A stretch of 20,661 nt of DNA from Chloroflexota bacterium (GTDB lineage Bacteria > Chloroflexota > Ktedonobacteria > Ktedonobacterales > Ktedonobacteraceae): contig CADDZH010000097.1 of assembly GCA_902812455.1 (NCBI GenBank), positions 1 through 20,661 of the forward strand. Reading direction: 5' to 3'. The notes beneath the pieces are model-generated. The model worked only from the letters and a program-made list of their open reading frames with translations. It was not told the DNA's origin and did not search any database. Shown in pieces: positions 12,981-20,661 of this stretch (within the stretch, counting starts at the first letter, position 1; every line of letters begins with the position of its first letter). A program made the position numbers and the translations under genes.

Positions 12981-13009
12981 GAAAAAACTCCCCCGAAGGG
13001 AATTTTTTC
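12981..13009. other. A-tract/T-tract inverted repeat between divergent operon and topA
   Basis: GAAAAAACTCCC (12981-12992) pairs with GGGAATTTTTTC (12998-13009) with one mismatch and a 5-base loop. It lies between the operon promoter (12936-12964, minus) and the topA start (13140, plus), about 130 bases before topA. On either strand it resembles a terminator hairpin, but no gene runs into it. A DNA-level regulatory dyad is the likelier reading. Confidence 0.5.
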
Positions 13010-13063
13010 TCGTGTAATATGTTATATTGTGAGGGACTGCTTAAAAAGCCTCTTGTCAACGTG

Positions 13064-13072
13064 TGCTATTCT
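13064..13072 (+). promoter_or_regulatory. Possible extended -10 promoter of topA
   Basis: TGCTATTCT fits TGnTAnnnT and lies 67 bases before the topA ATG. No -35 is evident at 17 bases. The same TGCTATTCT core is used on the other strand by the divergent operon promoter. Confidence 0.35.
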
Positions 13073-13139
13073 ATCCTCTGAGAAAGAATACTTATCTGAA
13101 GACGTGAATAGTAGGTTAGAACATGATTGGGTAGGGTGA

Positions 13140-15488
13140 ATGGCAAAGAAACTTGTAATCGTAGAATCGCCGGCAAAGGCGAAGACCATTGAAAAATTTC
13201 TTGGGCGTGATTTTGAAGTGAAAGCCTCTATGGGCCACATTCTCGACCTGCCCAAAAAAGGCCTCGGAGTAAACACGCGCAAAGATTTTGAGCCGCGTTA
13301 TGAAATTATAGAGAAAAAAGATAAGCTGATCAATGAGTTGAAAACAGCTTCCAGGCGGGCTGACGAAGTCTTCTTAGCGCCAGACCCTGACCGGGAAGGG
13401 GAATTCATTGCCTGGTCCCTGAAACAAACGCTAGGTTTAAAAAATCCCCGCCGGGCAGTCTTTCATGAAATTACGAAGGGGGCTGTGCAGGAGGCAATCA
13501 GGAAGCCACGAGAGATTGATGAAGACCTGTTCAATGCGCAGCAGGCCAGGCGCGTCCTTGATCGGCTCGTAGGTTATAAGATCAGTCCATTGCTCTGGCG
13601 GCGTATTCAATCGGGAACCAGCGCGGGGCGTGTGCAGTCGGTAGCTTTGCGTCTCATCTGTGATCGTGAAGCGGAGATACGGGCCTTTGTTTCAGAGGAA
13701 TACTGGAGTATTACAGCGACGCTCAGCAAGCATCAACAGAGCGAGCGTTTTGAGGCGCAATTGATAGCACGCCTGAAGGATATGGCCGATCTCAACGCTG
13801 AAGAAGCCCGTGCTGATAATGATGAGCAGGCAACGACTGCATCATCGAATGGCGCAAATGGCGCAAAAGCTCCCACCACAGAAGCAGAAAAAGGCCGCAT
13901 AAAAATTTCCTCCAAAGAGGAGGCCGAAGCCATTCTGAGCGAGCTGCAGGGCGCAGTATACACAGTTTTGAAAGTTGAGGAGCGAGAGCAGCGCCGCCAG
14001 CCCAGTTTCCCTTATACGACCAGCACGATGCAGCAGGATGCCTCGGCACGCCTCTACTTTAAGCCGAAGAAAACGATGAGCCTGGCCCAGCAGCTCTACG
14101 AAGGCATTGAGCTGGGTGAGCGTGGCCAGCAGGGCTTGATTACTTACATGCGTACCGACTCGACACGCATCTCGGAAGAAGCCCAGGCGAAGGTGAAAAG
14201 CTACATTGCTCAGGCATTTGGGCAGCCCTATGTTGGATCAGGTCGTACAGGCAAAGCCAAAGCTACGACACAGGATGCTCATGAGGCCATACGCCCAACC
14301 GATGTGACCCTCACGCCGCAAATTGTCAAGCCGTATCTCACGCCCGATCAATTTAAGCTGTATAACTTGATCTGGCGGCGCTTTGTGGCGAGTTTTATGA
14401 CTCCTGCCGTCTTTGACACGGTGCGGGTGGATATTGTCGCCAACCAGTACATGTTCCGGGCCACTGGTTCCCACTTGAAGTTTCCCGGCTTCTATGCTGT
14501 CTGGCCGCGTGAGGAGGACGAGAAGCTACTTCCTGCCTTGACGGTTCAGGAAGTGCTTGACCTGCACAAATTGGAGCCGGAGCAGCACTTCACCCAGCCG
14601 CCTCCGCGCTACTCAGAGGCCAGCTTAATTAAAGAGCTTGAAGAGCTGGGAATTGGCCGCCCCAGCACGTACGTGCCGATCATCAGCACGATCCAGGACC
14701 GGGGATATGTTGAGCAGGAACAGCGCCGTTTCGTGCCCACGTTGCTCGGTGAGACGGTCAATGAAGTGATGAATAAACACTTTCCTGAGATTGTCGATGT
14801 TGGTTTTACCGCTGAGATGGAGCGCAAGCTCGATGCCGTCGAAGAGGGCCGCCAATCCTGGACTGAATTTTTACACAGCTTCTACGGCGATTTCAAGACC
14901 ACCATGGAAAAGGCCGAAGCGGAGATGGATCGCGTGAGGTTGACCGAAGAAATAGATGAGCGTTGCCCCGAATGCGGGCGCAAGCTTGTCATTCGTTCTG
15001 GTCGCTATGGGCGCTTCATCTCCTGTTCGGGCTTCCCCGAATGCCGCTACGGGCGCTCCTTTGTCAATAAGACGGGCGCCTTGTGTCCCCAGTGTGGTGG
15101 CGACCTGGTAGAACGCAAGACCAGGCAGAAGAAACGGATCTTCTACGGCTGTAACAATTACCCGGCCTGCAATTTTGCCATCTGGGAACGTCCTGTGCCT
15201 GACCTCTGCCCAAATTGCGGAGGGCTGATGGTCATCCCGCGTGGCGGGCAGGAGCCTGTTTGCTACGCGGAAGTGGTAGCGCCTCAGTATAGCGCTGAGG
15301 AAAAACCTCAGCAGAACGAGAAGTCCTCCTCACGTAGCAGGACTTCCCAAAAGAAAGCGACCACTGCAGATGGCACCGGCAGTACTGCACGTTCCAAAGC
15401 GAAAACGGCAAGGAAGACTTCAACTGCTACGAGAAAGAAGACGCCGGCGCAAAAAGCAAAAAGCAAGCGAGTGACCACAAAGGCATGA
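13140..15488 (+). CDS. topA: DNA topoisomerase I (type IA)
   Basis: TopA relaxes negative supercoils by passing a strand through a transient single-strand break. This 782-residue protein has the TOPRIM domain (KLVIVESPAKAKTIEKFLG, catalytic Glu9; DPDREGE at 82-88). The active-site Tyr336 is in GLITYMRTDSTR. Three C-terminal Cys clusters follow: Cys609/612/629/635, Cys649/652/671/677, and Cys690/693/708 with no clear fourth ligand. A low-complexity insertion lies at about 220-255 (Asn/Ala/Glu-rich). The last 60 residues are a Lys/Ser/Thr tail. The length is within the family range. The start is the only sensible one for the N-terminal motif; its ribosome site is weak (AGGGTG next to the ATG). 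Confidence 0.97.
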   Translation: MAKKLVIVESPAKAKTIEKFLGRDFEVKASMGHILDLPKKGLGVNTRKDFEPRYEIIEKKDKLINELKTASRRADEVFLAPDPDREGEFIAWSLKQTLGLKNPRRAVFHEITKGAVQEAIRKPREIDEDLFNAQQARRVLDRLVGYKISPLLWRRIQSGTSAGRVQSVALRLICDREAEIRAFVSEEYWSITATLSKHQQSERFEAQLIARLKDMADLNAEEARADNDEQATTASSNGANGAKAPTTEAEKGRIKISSKEEAEAILSELQGAVYTVLKVEEREQRRQPSFPYTTSTMQQDASARLYFKPKKTMSLAQQLYEGIELGERGQQGLITYMRTDSTRISEEAQAKVKSYIAQAFGQPYVGSGRTGKAKATTQDAHEAIRPTDVTLTPQIVKPYLTPDQFKLYNLIWRRFVASFMTPAVFDTVRVDIVANQYMFRATGSHLKFPGFYAVWPREEDEKLLPALTVQEVLDLHKLEPEQHFTQPPPRYSEASLIKELEELGIGRPSTYVPIISTIQDRGYVEQEQRRFVPTLLGETVNEVMNKHFPEIVDVGFTAEMERKLDAVEEGRQSWTEFLHSFYGDFKTTMEKAEAEMDRVRLTEEIDERCPECGRKLVIRSGRYGRFISCSGFPECRYGRSFVNKTGALCPQCGGDLVERKTRQKKRIFYGCNNYPACNFAIWERPVPDLCPNCGGLMVIPRGGQEPVCYAEVVAPQYSAEEKPQQNEKSSSRSRTSQKKATTADGTGSTARSKAKTARKTSTATRKKTPAQKAKSKRVTTKA

Positions 15489-15506
15489 AGGATCAGCCGC
15501 GTGACG

Positions 15507-15515
15507 TGATATAAT
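15507..15515 (+). promoter_or_regulatory. Extended -10 promoter for the isocitrate dehydrogenase gene
   Basis: TGATATAAT is a perfect extended -10 (TGn plus TATAAT) in the 85-base gap after topA, 59 bases before the ATG at 15574. There is no -35 in the expected place. The gene therefore probably has its own transcript besides any read-through from topA. Confidence 0.5.
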
Positions 15516-15537
15516 CGAAGAGGGTTAAGCAATTCTT

Positions 15538-15555
15538 GAATTTCAGAAGAAATTC
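15538..15555 (+). other. Leader hairpin before the isocitrate dehydrogenase gene
   Basis: GAATTTC (15538-15544) and GAAATTC (15549-15555) form a perfect 7-base stem with an AGAA loop. AGCA (15528-15531) and TGCT (15556-15559) could close it further. It ends just before the ribosome site GGGAG (15562-15566), where it could influence initiation. Confidence 0.35.
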
Positions 15556-15573
15556 TGCTGCTGGGAGTAAGAC

Positions 15574-16662
15574 ATGTCCTATGAGGTTACCCTCATTCCA
15601 GGCGATGGTACGGGGCCAGAAATTACGGAGGCAACACGCCGCGTACTTGAAGCAACAGGCGTGCAATTTAAGTGGGATATTCATCAAGCCGGCCTGGCCA
15701 TGCTAGACCGCTATGGCACCGTTTTACCTGATGAGGTTATTGAGTCGATTAAGCGCACGAAAGTGGCCTTAAAAGGACCAATTACTACTCCCGTTGGCAA
15801 AGGCTTTCGCAGCGCCAATGTGACACTCCGCAAGAAACTCGATCTGTATGCCAATCTACGCCCCGCCAAGACCTATCCGGGCTTGCGCTCGCGCTATGAG
15901 CATATCGATTTAACGATTGTGCGCGAAAATACTGAAGATTTGTATGCGGGCATAGAATACCAGAGGGGGACGCGCGAGCAGGAAGAGATAATTGAGATGA
16001 TTGCTCAGACGACAGGTATTCATCTCGCCAGCGATGTCGCCATCAGCATCAAAGTTATTTCTACCATGGCTACCCGGCGCATCGTGAAATTCGCTTTTGA
16101 ATATGCTCGTGCCAATGGCCGTCGCAAGGTTACCGCGGTTCACAAAGCCAACATCATGAGGTGTTCCGATGGCCTCTTTCTCGCCACTGCACAGGAGGTG
16201 GCCAAAGAATATCCTGATATCCAGTTTGAAGATCGCATTGTGGACAACATGTGCATGCAACTGGTGCAGAAGCCTGAACTTTATGATGTGCTCGTCTTAC
16301 CCAACCTCTACGGCGATATCATCTCAGACCTCTCGGCAGGCTTGATAGGGGGACTTGGTGTCGCGCCGGGGGCGAATATAGGCAGCCAGTATGCTGTTTT
16401 CGAGCCGGTGCATGGTAGCGCGCCCAAGTATGCCGGGCAAAACAAAGTCAATCCTATGGCCATGATGTTCTCCGGCGTGATGATGCTTCGCCATCTCTGC
16501 GAGCGCGAGGCCGCCGACCGCTTAGAGAAGGCTATTGCGCAGGTCATCGCCGAGGGCAAGTACGTTACCTATGACCTGAAGCCCCGGCCCGATGATCCCA
16601 CGGCTGTAGGTACCTCGCAGGTCGCCGATGCCGTCATTGAAAAATTGCAAGCGCTGCAATAG
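15574..16662 (+). CDS. Isocitrate dehydrogenase (isocitrate/isopropylmalate dehydrogenase family)
   Basis: This 362-residue beta-decarboxylating dehydrogenase should convert isocitrate to 2-oxoglutarate in the TCA cycle. The substrate loop SANVTLRK (Ser80, Asn82, Arg86) is the isocitrate type; isopropylmalate enzymes differ here. Further substrate and metal residues are Arg96, Arg117, Tyr124, Lys191, Asp248 and Asp252. The coenzyme loop [15 protein letters not shown] keeps Lys285, Tyr286 and Val292, matching E. coli NADP determinants (Lys344, Tyr345, Val351), whereas NAD enzymes usually have Asp-Ile. The chain is shorter than E. coli Icd and lacks its phosphorylation-loop insertions. The start has GGGAG 7 bases upstream. 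The gene ends only 7 bases before the convergent glpX stop. Homoisocitrate dehydrogenase is a less likely alternative. Confidence 0.9.
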   Translation: MSYEVTLIPGDGTGPEITEATRRVLEATGVQFKWDIHQAGLAMLDRYGTVLPDEVIESIKRTKVALKGPITTPVGKGFRSANVTLRKKLDLYANLRPAKTYPGLRSRYEHIDLTIVRENTEDLYAGIEYQRGTREQEEIIEMIAQTTGIHLASDVAISIKVISTMATRRIVKFAFEYARANGRRKVTAVHKANIMRCSDGLFLATAQEVAKEYPDIQFEDRIVDNMCMQLVQKPELYDVLVLPNLYGDIISDLSAGLIGGLGVAPGANIGSQYAVFEPVHGSAPKYAGQNKVNPMAMMFSGVMMLRHLCEREAADRLEKAIAQVIAEGKYVTYDLKPRPDDPTAVGTSQVADAVIEKLQALQ

Positions 16663-16669
16663 GCCGGTG

Positions 16670-17686
16670 CTATCTTCGCTCCGAAGAGGGGGATCGCATT
16701 TGTGCTTTGCGCCACTTGTGGCGTGCCTGGATATAGCGAACCGTGCCGGAGTGAGAGCGCATCATTACAGAAGAAGTACGAGCGCCCCAGCCAAAATATT
16801 GCACGCCGCCCAGCAATTCTCCGGTGGTAATACCGGTAGCCGCAAAAGAAACATCATTTCCTCTTACCAGATCATCAGTCCGGTATACCTGCTCGAGATC
16901 AACGCCATCCGCTTTGAGTTTTTCTCGTTCCTCATCTGAGCGCGGCCAGACCTTGCACTGGATTTCTCCACCAATACACTTGATGGCTGCTGCTGCCAGG
17001 ACTGCTTCGGGTGCACCGCCAATCCCCATCAGCACGTCAACGCCTGTGTAATCCTCCATGGCTGCCTGAATAGCAGCGGAAACATCACCATCAGTGATCA
17101 AGCGGATGCGCGCTCCCGCCTCGCGAATCTGCCGGATGATCTCCTGGTGCCTTGGGCGATCCAGGATAATCACCGTCAGATCGTCAATGAGCGCGTCGCG
17201 TGCGCGAGCGATGCGTTCCAGGTTGGTCGCTACCGGTGCATTAATATCGATGACATCCCGGGCGGCAGGCCCAACAGCTATCTTTTCCATGTAGAACACC
17301 CCTGGGGGGGCTGAATACATGGTGCCCCGCTCGGCTGTAGCTACGACTGCCAGCGCCCCAGGCAGGCCGAGAGAGAGAAGCCTCGTCCCATCAATTGGGT
17401 CAACTGCCACATCGACATCTGGAGGAGAACCATTGCCTACCTGCTCACCAATGTACAGCATGGGCGCCTGGTCTTTTTCACCTTCCCCGATCACCACCAC
17501 ACCATTCATATCAACCCCATCAAGGGCCTGGCGCATGGCATCGACGGCTGCCTGGTCAGCTTTCTCTTTGTCGCCCCTGCCCATCCAGCGCGCCGCGCTT
17601 AACGCAGCAGCCTCAGTAACACGCACCAGCTCCATTGCCAGGTTGCGTTCTTTGGTACCGGATGGCTCAAAACGTCCTTCTAACAT
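16670..17686 (-). CDS. glpX: Class II fructose-1,6-bisphosphatase (GlpX)
   Basis: This enzyme hydrolyses fructose 1,6-bisphosphate to fructose 6-phosphate in gluconeogenesis. The 338-residue protein matches GlpX in length. It has GRGDKEKAD (Asp39 region), IGEGEKD (66-72), the metal/phosphate motif DPIDGT (96-101), LITDGDVSAA, and MGIGGAPEAV in the C-terminal half. As I recall, the E. coli enzyme reads DPIEGT, so Asp99 here is a conservative change at a metal ligand. The start at 17686 has an excellent AAAGGAGGT site just upstream. It follows gmk by 27 bases and is probably co-transcribed. It may also act on sedoheptulose 1,7-bisphosphate, as some homologues do; sequence alone cannot tell. Confidence 0.95.
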   Translation of the reverse strand: MLEGRFEPSGTKERNLAMELVRVTEAAALSAARWMGRGDKEKADQAAVDAMRQALDGVDMNGVVVIGEGEKDQAPMLYIGEQVGNGSPPDVDVAVDPIDGTRLLSLGLPGALAVVATAERGTMYSAPPGVFYMEKIAVGPAARDVIDINAPVATNLERIARARDALIDDLTVIILDRPRHQEIIRQIREAGARIRLITDGDVSAAIQAAMEDYTGVDVLMGIGGAPEAVLAAAAIKCIGGEIQCKVWPRSDEEREKLKADGVDLEQVYRTDDLVRGNDVSFAATGITTGELLGGVQYFGWGARTSSVMMRSHSGTVRYIQARHKWRKAQMRSPSSERR

Positions 17687-17713
17687 ATAACCTCCTTTAT
17701 ATGTTCGTATGCA

Positions 17714-18358
17714 TTAAATCTCAATATGGCGGGGGTGTATGCGCGAGTGCGCGTCCTGCATAATAGCTCGCAGTTGATCCACCGCTTCCTGCAAGCGGTT
17801 TTGACGGTTGACGATCACATAGTCATACCAGTCCTTCTCTGCCAGCTCTTTGCGGGCATCGGCCAGGCGTCGCTGGCGCTGTTCTTCTGTCTCGGTCTGC
17901 CGGCTTGCCAGGCGCTCTGCCAGTTCTTCCATAGAACTGGGAACCAGAAAAATGAAAATGGCTTCCGGCACTTTTTGACGTATGGTCGCTGCGCCCTGCA
18001 CATCGATCTTGAGGAGTACATCTCGACCGGCCTCGAGGTTCTCTCTGATTGGCGCTCGTGGCTGCCCATACCAGTAGCCATGTACATTGGCATACTCAAG
18101 CAGTTTGTCTTCCTTGACCAGTTGTTTGAACTGCTCCTCGCTCACAAAGTGGTACGGGTTTCCTTCGCTTTCGCCTGGTCGCGGCGGGCGCGTCGTTACT
18201 GAGGGGACGACGTAAAAATCCATGCCTTGTTGCTTGAGCGCGTTGATCACGCTATCTTTTCCTGCGCCAGATGGTGCTGAAAGCACGAAGAGGAGTCCCT
18301 GCTTGGGAGAGGGCGGTTCGCGCTGCTGGTTCACAGTGTGATCCGTCTCGAGTTGCAT
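17714..18358 (-). CDS. gmk: Guanylate kinase
   Basis: This enzyme phosphorylates GMP to GDP with ATP. The 214-residue protein has the P-loop SAPSGAGKDS (27-36), the GMP-binding SVTTRPPRPGE (53-63), YHFVSEEQF, YANVHGYWYG and a lid rich in Arg (RQRRLADARKEL). An N-terminal tail of about 20 residues precedes the P-loop. The Asp after the P-loop Lys (GKDS instead of GKST/GKTT) recalls ribose bisphosphokinase PhnN, but the GMP-binding motif and the overall pattern are guanylate kinase. The start at 18358 has AGGGA about 8 bases upstream. It leads a gmk-glpX pair and is divergent from the NFACT gene. rpoZ, a common gmk neighbour, is not here. Confidence 0.95.
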   Translation of the reverse strand: MQLETDHTVNQQREPPSPKQGLLFVLSAPSGAGKDSVINALKQQGMDFYVVPSVTTRPPRPGESEGNPYHFVSEEQFKQLVKEDKLLEYANVHGYWYGQPRAPIRENLEAGRDVLLKIDVQGAATIRQKVPEAIFIFLVPSSMEELAERLASRQTETEEQRQRRLADARKELAEKDWYDYVIVNRQNRLQEAVDQLRAIMQDAHSRIHPRHIEI

Positions 18359-18416
18359 GCTGTTTTCCCTGTCGCTCCTGGCATTTTTTGAGCTATGTAC
18401 GAATAAGCCGCGTTTC

Positions 18417-18425
18417 TGCTATACT
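18417..18425 (+). promoter_or_regulatory. Possible extended -10 promoter of the NFACT gene
   Basis: TGCTATACT fits the extended -10 pattern with a strong TATACT hexamer; no -35 is visible. If used, the leader to the ATG at 18603 would be about 170 bases, and the first 50 open codons from 18453 would be untranslated. Confidence 0.4.
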
Positions 18426-18602
18426 GGCAATCATCTCGTATTCGTGTAGCGCATGGTCTCCGCCTGTTGTGGTAAAACAGATGCCCCATCGATGAAGGGT
18501 ACAATAAGGCCTGCCTCTACAACGAAACGGGAAGATAACTTCTTACTTATCATTGTACAACATGAAACTACATTTTCGGTAGCTGTGGATTGGAACAACC
18601 TT

Positions 18603-20510
18603 ATGTATGTAGACGCGCTAACTCTGGCAGCCGTGGTCGATGAGTGGCATGTCCTCTTGAAGGGCGCCCGTATTGATACGATCATCCAGCCGACCGAGTA
18701 CGCAATTGCCATACAATGTTACGCTCCAGGAGCTCAAGGAGAAGGCGGGCGTAATCGCTGGCTCTACCTTTCTGCTCACCCGCAATTCGCACGTGCGCAC
18801 GTGACTGCGCTCAAACCAGCAAAGATCGCCAGCGAGCCGCCTCCCTTTGTCATGCTGCTACGTAAATACCTGGAGGGCACGCGCATCGAGGCGATGCGGC
18901 TGCCGCGTTGGGAGCGTATCATAGAGGTAATTGCCGGTCACAGGGCCAGTCCTGAGAGCAATGAACGGGTTCGTTATCGCCTCATCATCGAGATCATGGG
19001 TCGCCTCAGCAACATTATCCTTTGTGATGAACAGGGTATCATTCTCGGCAGCCTGAAACGAGTCGGTTCTGAAATCAACCGCTACCGCACTATTGCACCT
19101 AATGTTCCTTATGTTCCACCACCGCCACAGCAGCGTGTTGTTGCAGGCCAGGCATTGCCCAAATTGGAGCCAACCACGGTTACCGCCGCACAGTTACAGA
19201 TTTGTGCATCCGATGAGGCCGAGAGCAAGCAGGTAAAATACTGGCAATTGCTCGTCAAACACCTGCTCGGTTTCAGCCCGCTCATTGCCCGCGAGGCTGT
19301 TTTTCGCACCACTGGCAACAGTGGATCTCCAATTGAAATGGATGGTCAAGATGACCTATGGGAGAAACTGGCTGTGAATGTGCGTAGTCTCGCTTCCATG
19401 TACGATACCCACAACTGGCAGCCACAGTTGGTAGAGCGTATTGAGAAAGAAAACGGGCAACAGGCATCGTATGTGCCTGTAGCTTTTGCGCCCTATGTGC
19501 TAGAGCAGTATAGCGGGCAACCGGGTATGCGCATACGCGAATCCCCTTCTATGAATGTCCTGCTCGACGATTACTATGCTCGTGTCGAGTGGCAGGATGC
19601 GCTGGAAAGCCTGCGTGCTCCTATACGCAAGGCATTGCAATCCCAGCGCGAGCGCTTACTGCGCAGGGCCGATTTCCTGCAACAGCAGCTTGCAACTGTT
19701 GAGGAGGCAAATCGCTATCGCCTGCAAGCCGAGTTGTTGCTGGCCTACCAGCACGAAGTTCAGCCGGGGCAGACCAGCGTGACCCTGCCAAACTTCTTTG
19801 AAGGTACGGGTACAGAGGGCGAAGGTGAAGAGACTCTTCCCTCTGTGACTATTCCACTTGATCCACGCTTTGATGCTGTGGAGAACGCCAATCGTCTCTT
19901 CAACAGGTATCATAAGCTGCGGCGTGGTGCTGCCCTTGTGCCTGAGCAGTTGGAGCAAAACACTGCTGAGCTGGCAACGGTAGAGCAACTGCTGGCCGAC
20001 CTTATGCTGGCCGATACCGCTGCCGACATTGCTCTTGTGAAGGCAGAAGTGCAGGCGATTGGCTACATGCGTGGCAAGCAAGCGCAGGAGCAGAAGACGC
20101 CAAAAGCGGGCAAAAAACATGGTAAGGGCAAGCCTGTTCTGCCGGGTGGCGGCGTGCCTCTACACATGCAGAGCCGCGATGGCTTTACGCTGCTCGTTGG
20201 CAAGAATAGCCGCCAGAACGAGGAAGTAACCTTTCGCCAGGCGAGCGCCAATGATATCTGGCTGCATGCTCGCGGCGTTCCCGGCGCTCATGTCATTATC
20301 AAAGCTGCCGGGCGCGAAGTTCCGCGCAGCACGATCGAGCAGGCAGCCAGCCTCGCCGCCTACTATAGCCAGGCGCGTGGCAGCACCACTGTCCCGGTTG
20401 ACTATACCCTCCAGCGCTATGTTCGCCATATGAAGGGCGGTGGTCCCGGCATGGTGGTCTACGAGCGAGAGAAGACGATCTATGTTACCCCGGCAATGTC
20501 AAAACTATGA
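18603..20510 (+). CDS. rqcH: NFACT family protein (RqcH/Rqc2-like, fibronectin-binding A-like)
   Basis: RqcH binds stalled 50S subunits carrying peptidyl-tRNA and recruits Ala-tRNA for C-terminal alanine tailing in ribosome quality control. This 635-residue protein has the NFACT-N domain from the start (LLKGARIDTIIQP; MLLRKYLEGTRIEAM; EIMGRLSNIIL). HhH/coiled-coil parts occupy the middle. The NFACT-R (DUF814) domain covers the last 120 or so residues (GFTLLVGKNSRQNEEVTF, DIWLHARGVPGAHVII). The Asp-Arg pair of B. subtilis RqcH appears here as Glu104-Arg105 (PRWERIIEV). The open frame reaches back to 18453, but the family N-terminus begins at MYVDALTL, so 18603 is chosen; only a weak GGA precedes it. 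A Lys/Gly-rich basic linker (KAGKKHGKGK) precedes NFACT-R. Confidence 0.93.
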   Translation: MYVDALTLAAVVDEWHVLLKGARIDTIIQPTEYAIAIQCYAPGAQGEGGRNRWLYLSAHPQFARAHVTALKPAKIASEPPPFVMLLRKYLEGTRIEAMRLPRWERIIEVIAGHRASPESNERVRYRLIIEIMGRLSNIILCDEQGIILGSLKRVGSEINRYRTIAPNVPYVPPPPQQRVVAGQALPKLEPTTVTAAQLQICASDEAESKQVKYWQLLVKHLLGFSPLIAREAVFRTTGNSGSPIEMDGQDDLWEKLAVNVRSLASMYDTHNWQPQLVERIEKENGQQASYVPVAFAPYVLEQYSGQPGMRIRESPSMNVLLDDYYARVEWQDALESLRAPIRKALQSQRERLLRRADFLQQQLATVEEANRYRLQAELLLAYQHEVQPGQTSVTLPNFFEGTGTEGEGEETLPSVTIPLDPRFDAVENANRLFNRYHKLRRGAALVPEQLEQNTAELATVEQLLADLMLADTAADIALVKAEVQAIGYMRGKQAQEQKTPKAGKKHGKGKPVLPGGGVPLHMQSRDGFTLLVGKNSRQNEEVTFRQASANDIWLHARGVPGAHVIIKAAGREVPRSTIEQAASLAAYYSQARGSTTVPVDYTLQRYVRHMKGGGPGMVVYEREKTIYVTPAMSKL

Positions 20511-20543
20511 TATATAAAGATGAACAAATCGGTCGAGACATCT

Positions 20544-20583
20544 GTAGGGGCCGATTTATCGTGCCCACCGCCGATTCATCGGC
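20544..20583. repeat. GTAGGGGC-family repeat after the NFACT gene
   Basis: GTAGGGGCCGATTTATCGTGCCC (20544-20566) carries the repeat end and an imperfect palindrome. It is followed by the perfect hairpin GCCGAT-TC-ATCGGC (20570-20583). The core 20551-20566 matches 189-204 at 15 of 16 positions. It lies 33 bases past the NFACT stop; no U-run follows. The remaining bases to 20661 show no gene. Confidence 0.6.
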
Positions 20584-20661
20584 TGAATCATAATCCCATA
20601 GCCTTAAGTAATTTATGAAAGTTCATTAACCGAGTAAAAAAAAGAATAACGGAATGAAGAA

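Noticed and set aside
15574..16662. 3-isopropylmalate dehydrogenase (LeuB)
   Set aside because: The substrate loop has SANVTLRK, the isocitrate-type Ser/Asn arrangement, and no leu genes are nearby.
17714..18358. Ribose 1,5-bisphosphokinase (PhnN) instead of guanylate kinase
   Set aside because: Only the GKDS P-loop recalls PhnN. The SVTTRPPRPGE motif and the overall pattern fit guanylate kinase, and no phn genes are nearby.
18453..18602. Longer N-terminus for the NFACT protein
   Set aside because: The first 50 codons have no likeness to the family, whose N-terminus matches exactly from 18603.

Overview
The window looks like a core-genome stretch from a Chloroflexota bacterium, most likely of the class Ktedonobacteria. 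The grounds are inference: a small Cys-rich DUF6788-like protein, a MurT/GatD-type gene pair, a compact isocitrate dehydrogenase of the isopropylmalate dehydrogenase fold, orphan family 5 solute-binding lipoproteins, and many short GTAGGGGC palindromic repeats between genes. Nothing here is a complete transposon, prophage, CRISPR array, tRNA or rRNA.

Layout. 1-353 holds no gene but has a degenerate repeat element and a strong terminator. 354-3954 (minus) holds two tandem paralogous oligopeptide-type ABC substrate-binding lipoproteins without permeases. 4135-6395 (minus) holds two unrecognised genes in a short operon with its own promoter. 6544-8757 (minus) encodes a large TPR protein, divergent from a small stand-alone cyclic-nucleotide-binding protein (8988-9416, plus). 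9541-10041 (minus) is nrdR, with a C-terminus encoded by a repeat element. 10135-10365 (minus) is the DUF6788-like protein. 10537-12877 (minus) is a tight three-gene operon. 13140-15488 (plus) is topA, followed by an isocitrate dehydrogenase (15574-16662). These converge on a gmk-glpX pair (18358-16670, minus). gmk is divergent from an NFACT/RqcH-type gene (18603-20510, plus). The last 150 bases hold one more repeat.

The most interesting part is the 10537-12877 operon. Its first gene is clearly related to MurT but lacks the whole middle of the Mur ligase domain (about 230-250 residues). The second is clearly related to GatD and keeps the nucleophilic Cys, but has Tyr where the family has its catalytic His. 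The third joins a ClpX-type C4 zinc finger to an unrecognised beta-rich domain. The genes are 5 and 14 bases apart and sit behind a near-consensus promoter. All three frames are open, so this looks like an expressed, repurposed MurT-GatD pair rather than random decay. That reading is an inference.

Housekeeping functions cover DNA supercoiling (TopA), nucleotide metabolism (Gmk, NrdR), carbon metabolism (isocitrate dehydrogenase, class II fructose-1,6-bisphosphatase) and ribosome quality control (NFACT). Several plus-strand genes, and nrdR, have TGnTAnnnT extended -10 elements without a visible -35. Three minus-strand units have -35/-10 pairs with exactly 17-base spacers.
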